Below are positions 1 to 5,264 of a DNA stretch of 5,264 nucleotides, piece by piece. The notes under the pieces were generated by a model. That model saw nothing but the letters and a program-made list of their open reading frames with translations. It was not told the DNA's origin and did no database searches. Within the stretch, counting starts at the first letter, position 1. Every line of letters begins with the position of its first letter. The DNA is from an uncultured Acetatifactor sp. (GTDB lineage: Bacteria; Bacillota; Clostridia; Lachnospirales; Lachnospiraceae), in assembly GCA_910577035.1 (NCBI GenBank), contig CAJTKW010000049.1, forward strand, positions 25,554 through 30,817. Reading direction: 5' to 3'. Both the position numbers and the translations under genes were made by a program.

Positions 1-2818
1 TCTCCCGCATCAGCCGAATGTCGGCCTCTGTCTCCACACCTTCGCAGACAATCTGTGCTTCCAGGTTCTCCGCCATATTGACAATACCCCGCATGATCGC
101 CACCTGCCTGTTGTGATCCTGCTGATTCAACAGGAAAGAGCGGTCCAGCTTTACCACGGAGGCCGGAACCTGTTCAAAAATCCCCAGAGAAGAATGCCCG
201 GCACCAAAATCGTCAATGGACAGGTGGATTCCCTTTTGATGGAGGGCATCCAGCGTTTCCCTGACCATATTCTGCTGCAGCTTTTCGATGACAAGCGTCT
301 CCGTGATCTCCACCTCGATCAGCTCCTTGTCAATCCGATACTTGTCAAGAATCCCCTCGAACTTCTCCGCGAAGCCCGGCTTGATAAAGTGCATTCTGGA
401 AAAATTGCAGGAAACGGTAACTACCCTCTCCCCCGCATCCAGCCGCTTTCTCAGCATCCTGCAGACAGATTCATAGACAAAGAAATCAATCTCCGTAATC
501 TTGCCTGTCTGCTCATAATAAGGGACAAAGAAGCCCGGCGCCTTCACCGCCCCGCCCTCTGCGGGATTTAAAAATCTGACCAGGGCCTCCGCTCCCACAA
601 TCTCTCCCGTCCGAATGTCCACCTTCGGCTGATAGTAAACCGCAAAATCCTTCCACACATCCACCGACTGCAGCAGTTTTTCGCGTTCGTGGCGTTCCTT
701 CAGCATCTGCTCCAGACGGCTGTCATAAAACTTAATAGCCTCGTCATCCTTTTCTCCCGAAAAGTCCAGGGCCTGATTGGCATAATTCAATGCAACCTGC
801 AGATCCTTCTCCTGCTGCTCCACCAGGTATACACCCATCTTTACCTGCATACGGTTTTCCGTATTTTCATATATGTACTCCGAAACGGCAGCCTTTAAGG
901 ACTGCAGGCGCTCCAGCAGATCCTCCGCATTTCCGCAGGCCAGCAGCAGGGCAAAACGATCCCCCTGGTTTCTGGCACAGATCTCCAGCTTTGAATCCAC
1001 GCTTCTCTTTAAAAGCCCCGCTATGCCCTCCAGAAGCTTCTCGCCGGCATCCCACCCATAGATAATGTTGTAACGGCGAAACTGGGAGATATTGAGATAC
1101 ACTACGGCATAGCTGCCCCTGCGCTCCGGCAGCAGCCTGCGTTCTCCCCAATAAATGAGATAGTTCAGATTCCAGATGTCCATGAAGGTATCCTTGTACA
1201 TCAGCTTTCGGATCTTCTTTTCATCCCGGATAATATGTCTTGCCACCAGAATCACCAGAATCAGGATACACAACAGCAGCAGAATAATCTCCGTACTGTG
1301 ATTATGAATAAAGGTACGGAGGTTTGCCAGGGGATAAGTGTTCTCCCGCAGCATGTATTCGCTGACCGCGCGGTAATCAATGTCAGTGATCGTCTTGGCC
1401 AGAATGGAAGAAAGCAGCCTGTCCTCCTCCTGCACCGCCACACAGATCGGATACTCGCTCCGGAACACATTCTTTATCTGCAGGTCCTCGTATTGAGATT
1501 CCGTCCGGAACAGATGCTCCGCCAGATAGCCATCGCAGAGGACGGCATCCACAGCACCGTTTTTCACTGCAGTCAGGCTTTCCTGCTGCGTATTATAGAT
1601 CTTTATTTCCACATCCCGAAGCAAAATTGTCGAAGCCGCCTCATCACTGAGATAAGAAACCGTCCCCAATGTCCGTATATTGGCTATGCTGCTGTTTCTG
1701 TCCATCACAAGGACCAGGGGAATATCCGCATACTCCCGTGCCACATCCAGATGAAGCCCGCTCAAAACCTCCCTGGAATCCGCGCTGTATACCAGAATAT
1801 CCACATTGCCGTCCTGCAGCGCTTTTCTGGCAGCCGCCATATCCGCCAGCTCCACATATTCCAGCTTCTGCCCTGTCATGGCTATGCTGCCCTCCAGCAT
1901 TTCCCTGGAAAGCCCTTTAAATTCCCCGTCCTCAGTATAGGAAAAGGGATAAAATCCGTCCGGGTATCCTACCCTGAGCAAGTCCGCATCCGCAAGATAC
2001 TCCTTTTCTTCTGTGGTGAGCAGCGCGGCCTTGTCGAACCTGCTGTAATAGAACCTGTTCATCAGCTCCGCTTCCAGTTCCGGCTGATTCATTTTCAAGT
2101 CCGCAATCGCCTGATTCAGCTCCCGCATCACATCATTGTTGCCCTGGTAGCTGATATAATAAAAAGGACGGGGCGCAAACCGTCCGATCAGCCGCTGCCC
2201 TTCCCTGACCTCCGTAAACGTATGTACCATCGCGTCAATTTCTCCGGCATCCAGGGCCTGGCGAAGCTTTTCCGCGGACTCATATTCCACTACCGCCGGA
2301 AATGTAATATCATGGTCGGCAAGGTACTGCAGGAATTCTTCCTTCCTGACATAATTTTCCACCATGCCAAAGGTAACTCTCCGCATGGCCATGAAATCCT
2401 CATAGGCCACGGTGCCTTCGGCATTAGTGGCAATGACTCCAAAGGTATAACCGCTGGCAAGGTCGGCATACTGGTATATTTTCGCCCGTTCCGCGGAGTA
2501 CTGGGCCGATCCCACCAGGTCCACCTTTCTGTCTGCCAGAAGCTGCAGCGCCTGCTCCCAGCTGTCACAGGGCACGTACTCGATCTCCCACCCCGCATAA
2601 CCGCACAGCTCCCGCAGATATGCCACGTCCATACCGTCATAACTTCCGTCCGGTCTGACCATGTGGTAGCCGCCCATAGGGAAAAAGGCGACCTTCACCG
2701 CCCGCCGTTCCTCCGCATGAACGCCTCTCCCGCCTGACAGCAGAAAGAGGCTCAGTATCACCGGAATTACCATGATAAAATATGCGGCGGCTTTCTTTCT
2801 TTGTGTACTTCCTTCCAA
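1..2818 (-). CDS. Tandem solute-binding-domain receptor with degenerate GGDEF and EAL c-di-GMP phosphodiesterase domain (C-terminus cut by window edge)
   Basis: This is a membrane receptor that probably senses an extracellular small molecule and hydrolyses cyclic-di-GMP in the cytoplasm. The frame stays open from the in-frame stop at 2859-2861 to the left edge. Numbering from the TTG at 2818: signal peptide at about 1-35 (basic QRKK, hydrophobic core, cleavage likely after VHA); SBP_bac_3-type domain 1 at about 41-262, with the family arginine at R111 in SAERAK; domain 2 at about 280-500, starting LRVGYPDGFYPF; one membrane helix at about 511-528; GGDEF-like domain at about 540-700; EAL domain from about 720. 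The GGDEF motif is QGDRF (618-622) and the metal-binding aspartate region reads NIS (N576), so cyclase activity is unlikely. The EAL domain keeps E744, N805, E837, E840, D869-D870, K890 and E926 (EGVET). The final QGY region lies outside. The start is uncertain: TTG 2845, TTG 2818 and ATG 2773 are all in frame and none has a strong ribosome binding site. I prefer 2818 because it keeps the basic n-region of the signal peptide. Assignment to the family is secure; the ligand is unknown. Confidence 0.93.
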   Translation of the reverse strand, partial: MEGSTQRKKAAAYFIMVIPVILSLFLLSGGRGVHAEERRAVKVAFFPMGGYHMVRPDGSYDGMDVAYLRELCGYAGWEIEYVPCDSWEQALQLLADRKVDLVGSAQYSAERAKIYQYADLASGYTFGVIATNAEGTVAYEDFMAMRRVTFGMVENYVRKEEFLQYLADHDITFPAVVEYESAEKLRQALDAGEIDAMVHTFTEVREGQRLIGRFAPRPFYYISYQGNNDVMRELNQAIADLKMNQPELEAELMNRFYYSRFDKAALLTTEEKEYLADADLLRVGYPDGFYPFSYTEDGEFKGLSREMLEGSIAMTGQKLEYVELADMAAARKALQDGNVDILVYSADSREVLSGLHLDVAREYADIPLVLVMDRNSSIANIRTLGTVSYLSDEAASTILLRDVEIKIYNTQQESLTAVKNGAVDAVLCDGYLAEHLFRTESQYEDLQIKNVFRSEYPICVAVQEEDRLLSSILAKTITDIDYRAVSEYMLRENTYPLANLRTFIHNHSTEIILLLLCILILVILVARHIIRDEKKIRKLMYKDTFMDIWNLNYLIYWGERRLLPERRGSYAVVYLNISQFRRYNIIYGWDAGEKLLEGIAGLLKRSVDSKLEICARNQGDRFALLLACGNAEDLLERLQSLKAAVSEYIYENTENRMQVKMGVYLVEQQEKDLQVALNYANQALDFSGEKDDEAIKFYDSRLEQMLKERHEREKLLQSVDVWKDFAVYYQPKVDIRTGEIVGAEALVRFLNPAEGGAVKAPGFFVPYYEQTGKITEIDFFVYESVCRMLRKRLDAGERVVTVSCNFSRMHFIKPGFAEKFEGILDKYRIDKELIEVEITETLVIEKLQQNMVRETLDALHQKGIHLSIDDFGAGHSSLGIFEQVPASVVKLDRSFLLNQQDHNRQVAIMRGIVNMAENLEAQIVCEGVETEADIRLMRE

Positions 2819-2864
2819 GTGACTGATAAGACCACATCCCTTCAAGATTATAAATCACCGTCAT

Positions 2865-2884
2865 GGCCGCCTTCTTCTGCGGCC
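2865..2884 (-). repeat. Perfect inverted repeat (6-bp arms, 8-base spacer)
   Basis: The minus strand reads GGCCGC, AGAAGAAG, GCGGCC, giving a perfect G/C stem with an eight-base purine loop. It lies about 47 bases before the preferred receptor start and just upstream of the TATAAT at 2847-2852. It lacks a following T-run on either strand, so it is not a normal intrinsic terminator. It could be an operator, or a transcript hairpin if transcription starts farther upstream. Confidence 0.45.
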
Positions 2885-2888
2885 TCCG

Positions 2889-2901
2889 ATACTTTAAGTA
2901 T
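2889..2901. promoter_or_regulatory. Short palindrome, operator-like
   Basis: On the plus strand ATACTT, T, AAGTAT forms a perfect 6-bp palindrome around one central base. It overlaps the possible -10 hexamer TATACT read on the minus strand, where a repressor would be expected to bind. No known regulator's box is recognised, and palindromes of this length also arise by chance. Confidence 0.25.
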
Positions 2902-3012
2902 ATCACCCGATGTCCCAAAAGTACACTCTTACTGCTGCATTTTCTGCCATTGTACCTTCTTTGACGCTTATAACGGTTTCTTTCTGTCCCATAAAACGGA
3001 CTTACAATCTTT

Positions 3013-4407
3013 TCACTCTATCTTTCCGGTAGAAATCTTCTTAATCCATTTCCCGCCCTTCAACCGGAATACGCACCATACCGTCTTGGCAATCTGATCC
3101 GCCTTTAAGCAGGTATAGATCCAGAAAGCCGGAAGGCCAAATACAAACCCGGCCAGCAGCCCCAGGGGAATGGACAGCAGCCACAGAAAGATATTATCTG
3201 CCAGCATGAGCATTTTCGTATCTCCGCCTCCCCGCAGCACCCCTTTGGTCATGATACTGTTGGCAGACTGGAAAATCATGATAAAGCCGATGGCATCCAT
3301 AAGCTGTCTGGCCACCTCTACCGTCTCAGGAGACATGTCATAGGCATGGATGACAGGGCCGCTGATCAGCCGGATCACCAGAGCGGCAAAAAGGCCCAGA
3401 CTCAGGCCCAGCCCCAAAAAGGCATATCCCTGTCGGAGCGCTTTCTCCCTTTCACCCTGCCCCAGCGTCTGACCGGTGACAATAGCCCCTGCCTGGGCCA
3501 CACCCTGGGCCAGGACATTGCTCATCTGCTGTGTGACACTGGTAACGGCGTTTGCCGCCACAAAAGACATGCTCAGATGACCCACTACCATGGCCACCGT
3601 GTTATTGCCGATGGCCAATATGCCGTCGCTGACCAGCACCGGGATACTGATACGCACATATTCCCCTATCAGATCTCCGGTCTTCATAAAAAGATGGTTC
3701 AATCGGAAGCCGATCTTCCTGTCAAAGAAGAACAAATAGCCGCAGATTACACCGGCCTCAAACACTCTGGCAATCAGTGTTCCCAGGGCGGCACCGGCTA
3801 TGCCCATCCGGGGCATCCCCAGCTTACCGAAAATCAGTCCGTAATTTGCCACCAGATTTACGAAGAATGCCCCGATCGAAACGTACAGCGGCATCCTTAC
3901 CTGTCCCACACTGCGCAGCACTATGGTGCAGACCAGGGACAGACCCAGAAAGAAATAAGTGACTATGGAATATCGAAAGTAAATGACACCCAGGGAGACC
4001 AAAGAATCTTCCGGGGTGTACATCCGCATAACAGGGCCGGGTATCACCGCGGTGACAATGGCGAAAAGAAGGGCCAGGCCCAGGGTCAGACGTACCATAA
4101 TGCAAACCGTCTTTTTCAATGCTTCTGCTGCCTTCTGCGGCTCGCTCTCCCGCATCCCCCAATATCGGGATACCAGCACCGAAGCCCCCATCCCCAGGCC
4201 CATGCAGAAAATATGGTAAATATTGATAAACTGGTTCGCCAGGGAAGTAGCCGACAGTGCCTCCTCCGACAGCCGTCCCACCATAATCGTATCCAGCATA
4301 TTGACGCCTATGGTAATCAGACTCTGCAGCGCAATAGGCAATGCCAGGGTCAGCACCCTGATATAAAATGCCTTATCCTCTGAAAACAGCTTTTTTATAA
4401 TTTTCAT
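3013..4407 (-). CDS. MATE-family multidrug/cation antiporter
   Basis: This is an inner-membrane efflux pump of the MatE (MATE) family, which exports organic cations or drugs in exchange for Na+ or H+. At 464 residues it has the usual family length and appears complete, with about 12 predicted membrane helices in two homologous halves. Seen directly: the first-helix pattern ALPIALQSL with D39 then GRLSEEALSATS; GLGMGASVLVSRYWG at 69-84; the end of the first half with RSVGQVRMPLY and N184/N188 before GIAGAALGT; the second-half counterpart IPVLVSDGILAIGNN (255-269), QGVAQAGAIVTGQTLGQG and LRGGGDTK (391-398). The ATG at 4407 is chosen over an in-frame ATG at 4629 because the family homology begins here, a lysine-rich short N-terminus precedes helix 1, and a good Shine-Dalgarno lies just upstream. 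The extra 74 codons upstream match nothing recognisable and overlap a structured region. The substrate cannot be read from the sequence. It is followed 194 bases on by the receptor gene with no visible terminator. Confidence 0.95.
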   Translation of the reverse strand: MKIIKKLFSEDKAFYIRVLTLALPIALQSLITIGVNMLDTIMVGRLSEEALSATSLANQFINIYHIFCMGLGMGASVLVSRYWGMRESEPQKAAEALKKTVCIMVRLTLGLALLFAIVTAVIPGPVMRMYTPEDSLVSLGVIYFRYSIVTYFFLGLSLVCTIVLRSVGQVRMPLYVSIGAFFVNLVANYGLIFGKLGMPRMGIAGAALGTLIARVFEAGVICGYLFFFDRKIGFRLNHLFMKTGDLIGEYVRISIPVLVSDGILAIGNNTVAMVVGHLSMSFVAANAVTSVTQQMSNVLAQGVAQAGAIVTGQTLGQGEREKALRQGYAFLGLGLSLGLFAALVIRLISGPVIHAYDMSPETVEVARQLMDAIGFIMIFQSANSIMTKGVLRGGGDTKMLMLADNIFLWLLSIPLGLLAGFVFGLPAFWIYTCLKADQIAKTVWCVFRLKGGKWIKKISTGKIE

Positions 4408-4505
4408 TTTCCCCTCATCCTTTGGTAAATTCTGTATTTCCCCTGACCCACCCTCGTCCGGCAGTTGATGCAACGGTAGTAACAATACCATGTAACCATG
4501 CACAT
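4404..4505 (-). CDS. Possible 33-codon leader frame overlapping the MATE start
   Basis: A short open frame starts at ATG 4505 (alternative ATG 4499). It encodes a peptide beginning MCMVTWYCYYRC and ends in a TGA that overlaps the MATE start codon as ATGA. That arrangement is often linked to translational coupling. The peptide is rich in cysteine (four), tyrosine (six) and arginine or lysine, with a C-x3-C-x2-C spacing. It has only a weak purine stretch (AGAAGAA) as ribosome binding site. A 6-bp hairpin (ATGGTA/TACCGT, 7-base loop, 4473-4491) lies inside it. It resembles no family I know and could be a chance frame, because the region is also open in another frame. Confidence 0.2.
   Translation of the reverse strand: MCMVTWYCYYRCINCRTRVGQGKYRIYQRMRGK
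4411..4422 (-). promoter_or_regulatory. Ribosome binding site that fixes the MATE start
   Basis: The minus strand reads AAGGATGAGGGG, then AAA, then the ATG at 4407. It offers AAGGA at about 10 bases and GAGGGG at 3 bases from the start codon. This supports the 464-residue start rather than the 74-codon upstream extension. Confidence 0.7.
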
Positions 4506-4527
4506 GTTCTTCTGCAGGACATGCGAT

Positions 4528-4661
4528 GTTATGCGGGGAGTTGAACCCCAGAGGCCGTCCGTGCCTCTGCCTGATTCGGCGATTGCCGGGGTTTTCGGCA
4601 CATTCTCTGCCGAGTGAGATTGCATCCACCCTGCCGGATTACCTGCTGTAGCATTCATAAC
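4528..4661 (-). ncRNA. Candidate tRNA-like structured RNA, no recognised family
   Basis: The minus strand can be drawn as a tRNA-like fold of 134 bases. A canonical T-arm lies at 4534-4550: GGGG stem, loop TTCAACT, CCCC, plus a U.G pair, matching the GGTTCRANNCC signature. It is followed without a gap by CATAAC (4528-4533), which pairs with GTTATG at 4656-4661 as an acceptor-like stem. After GTTATG come two linker bases, as in tRNA positions 8-9. Then a D-arm-like TGCT/GGCA stem has a 14-base loop containing GG, and a five-pair GGGTG/CACTC arm has a 10-base loop. Where tRNA has its variable region there are instead about 60 bases with further hairpins at 4595-4613 (up to 6 bp), 4577-4588 (CGGC/GCCG) and 4549-4569 (CAGAGGC/GCCTCTG). 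The acceptor-like stem has six pairs, not seven, and no CCA is encoded. There is no normal anticodon loop, so it is not an ordinary tRNA. Some stems compete with each other. It begins six bases after the DIP1984 stop. The T-arm is convincing; the rest of the fold is inference. Confidence 0.4.
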
Positions 4662-4667
4662 GGCTGC

Positions 4668-5120
4668 TTACATCAATTCCGTCGTCCAGTTCAGCTCCTG
4701 AATCCGTTCGTCACATTCCCGCAATTCCTTCGACAGGGCATCCACCTTCTTCTGAATCTCGGATACCGGCACCGTACTGCGGATTTTGATCTCGGTATGC
4801 GTCATGCGCCTAACCTTGCTGCTGGCATTATCCAGAAAGTCCCGCATGATCTGAATTCTGCTCTTCAGGCAGTCCCGATGCGCCAGCAGCTCCGTTATGC
4901 TCCTGCCGTCGCAGACGGTACTGCTGTTGGTCAGATTGATCCTGGCGATCAATTCCTCCGTTCTCCCCACGACCCTGTCCAGTTCCGCCAAAAGCTCTTC
5001 CGGCGCCTCTGCCGGTTCCTCACCCTCCTGCACCTTGGCGTTTTGATTCAGCCTGCTTCCCAGCTCTGACAGTTTTCTCTGCAAATCTGCTCTTTCCGAT
5101 AATGCTGTTGCCAGTTTCAT
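4668..5120 (-). CDS. DIP1984-family protein (function unknown)
   Basis: This 150-residue soluble protein matches the DIP1984 family, conserved in Actinobacteria and Firmicutes and sometimes labelled 'septicolysin' without good support. Recognised hallmarks are the N-terminal MKLATALSERADLQRKL helix, NAKVQEGEEP at 27-36, EELLAELD followed by EELIARINLTNS (55-66), the central RSITELLAHRD (73-83), and the C-terminal RIQELNWTTELM (139-150). Most of the chain is charged and predicted helical, with likely coiled coils at about 4-25, 40-62, 76-98 and 121-144. There is no signal peptide or membrane segment. The ATG at 5120 is chosen over an in-frame ATG at 5150 because an AGGAGG lies four bases upstream and the family N-terminus begins there. 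Length fits the family, so the gene is complete. No biochemical role is established. It is the first gene after a likely promoter, and a candidate tRNA-like RNA follows its stop by six bases. Confidence 0.93.
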   Translation of the reverse strand: MKLATALSERADLQRKLSELGSRLNQNAKVQEGEEPAEAPEELLAELDRVVGRTEELIARINLTNSSTVCDGRSITELLAHRDCLKSRIQIMRDFLDNASSKVRRMTHTEIKIRSTVPVSEIQKKVDALSKELRECDERIQELNWTTELM

Positions 5121-5124
5121 TTTC

Positions 5125-5130
5125 CCTCCT
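5125..5130 (-). promoter_or_regulatory. Ribosome binding site of the DIP1984 gene
   Basis: The minus strand has a full AGGAGG followed by GAAA and the ATG at 5120. It decides the start against the upstream in-frame ATG at 5150. Confidence 0.8.
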
Positions 5131-5166
5131 GCTCCGCGCTCAGGCGGCATTGCCGTTATTTCTTAT

Positions 5167-5195
5167 ATTATAACCCCCTGACATATATTTTTCCA
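5167..5195 (-). promoter_or_regulatory. Likely sigma-A promoter for the DIP1984 gene
   Basis: On the minus strand TGGAAA (5190-5195, four of six consensus bases) is separated by exactly 17 bases from a perfect TATAAT (5167-5172). Transcription would start near 5160, giving a leader of about 40 bases before the ATG at 5120 that contains the ribosome binding site. The remaining A/T-rich flank, 5196-5264, shows no gene or terminator. Confidence 0.5.
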
Positions 5196-5264
5196 GCATT
5201 TTATAAATATGACCGGCCTGTTTCCTAATACCTCTTATTTGCCAAAATAAAATCCACCCCTCAA

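Larger units (their letters stand above)
2819..3012 (-). promoter_or_regulatory. Intergenic region between the MATE gene and the receptor gene
   Basis: This 194-base gap probably holds the receptor gene's promoter. Reading the minus strand, a perfect TATAAT lies at 2847-2852, but no good -35 hexamer sits 16-18 bases upstream. A second hexamer, TATACT, lies just upstream, with only a weak TGTACT at 17 bases. Two inverted repeats (2865-2884 and 2889-2901) sit between or beside them. No hairpin followed by a T-run terminates the MATE transcript here, so read-through from MATE into the receptor gene is possible. I see no c-di-GMP riboswitch core and no small gene in this gap. Confidence 0.3.

Noticed and set aside
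113..571. 152-codon open frame on the plus strand
   Set aside because: It is antisense to the EAL domain, which carries the conserved catalytic motifs on the minus strand.
1235..2737. 500-codon open frame on the plus strand
   Set aside because: It lies wholly antisense to the solute-binding and membrane part of the receptor, whose domains are clear. Its translation is rich in His, Gln, Pro and Arg, has no recognisable domain, and looks like a mirror-frame artefact.
2819..3012. c-di-GMP riboswitch before the EAL receptor gene
   Set aside because: I looked for the conserved GEMM core and its tetraloop arrangement and did not find it.
2990..3012. Terminator after the MATE gene
   Set aside because: Only a four-pair GTCC/GGAC stem with no T-run is present, which is too weak to call.
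3346..4383. 345-codon open frame on the plus strand
   Set aside because: It is antisense to the MATE gene. Its composition is biased towards His, Gln and Gly and it shows no family motif.
4467..4626. Seven-base complementarity between 4620-4626 and 4467-4473
   Set aside because: A match of this length between two stretches of over 100 bases is expected by chance, and the downstream strand also fits local hairpins.
4408..4629. 74-codon N-terminal extension of the MATE protein
   Set aside because: It has no membrane or family similarity, and the family N-terminus and a good ribosome binding site both point to 4407.
4506..4658. Upstream extension of the leader frame, giving an 84-codon frame from 4658
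   Set aside because: The added residues show no domain and coincide with the structured RNA candidate. Only the short downstream portion with the ATGA overlap is worth noting.
4528..4661. Ordinary tRNA, tmRNA or selenocysteine tRNA gene
   Set aside because: There is no seven-base anticodon loop with U33, no seven-pair acceptor stem and no CCA. The distance between acceptor strands is too long for a type I or II tRNA, and no tag reading frame is seen.

Overview
The window reads as chromosomal DNA from a Gram-positive anaerobe of the class Clostridia, most like the Lachnospiraceae. This is inferred from roughly balanced base composition, strong GGAGG-type ribosome binding sites, and a gene set typical of that group: a sensor/EAL protein with paired solute-binding domains, a MATE exporter and a DIP1984-family protein. 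Nothing fixes the genus. All supported genes lie on the minus strand, so transcription runs from right to left. No insertion sequence, integrase or CRISPR array is seen.

From the right: an A/T-rich flank of about 140 bases carries a plausible promoter. It precedes a 150-residue DIP1984-family protein of unknown function (4668-5120). Next come 260 bases without a conventional gene. Their first half (4528-4661) can be drawn as a tRNA-like RNA with a canonical T-arm directly abutting a six-pair terminal stem. The second half holds a possible 33-codon upstream frame that overlaps the start of the next gene by ATGA. Then follows a complete 464-residue MATE efflux pump (3013-4407). A 194-base gap with two short inverted repeats leads to a large membrane receptor for cyclic-di-GMP signalling. 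It has a signal peptide, two periplasmic-binding-type domains, one membrane helix, a degenerate GGDEF domain and an EAL domain whose visible catalytic residues are intact. It runs off the left edge, losing only its last few dozen residues.

The three proteins do not form an obvious pathway. The receptor probably senses a small solute outside the cell and degrades cyclic-di-GMP inside it. The MATE pump exports an unknown, probably cationic, compound. DIP1984 proteins have no established role. The most novel element is the tRNA-like RNA candidate that starts six bases after the DIP1984 stop codon. Long open frames on the plus strand are antisense shadows of the receptor and the MATE gene.
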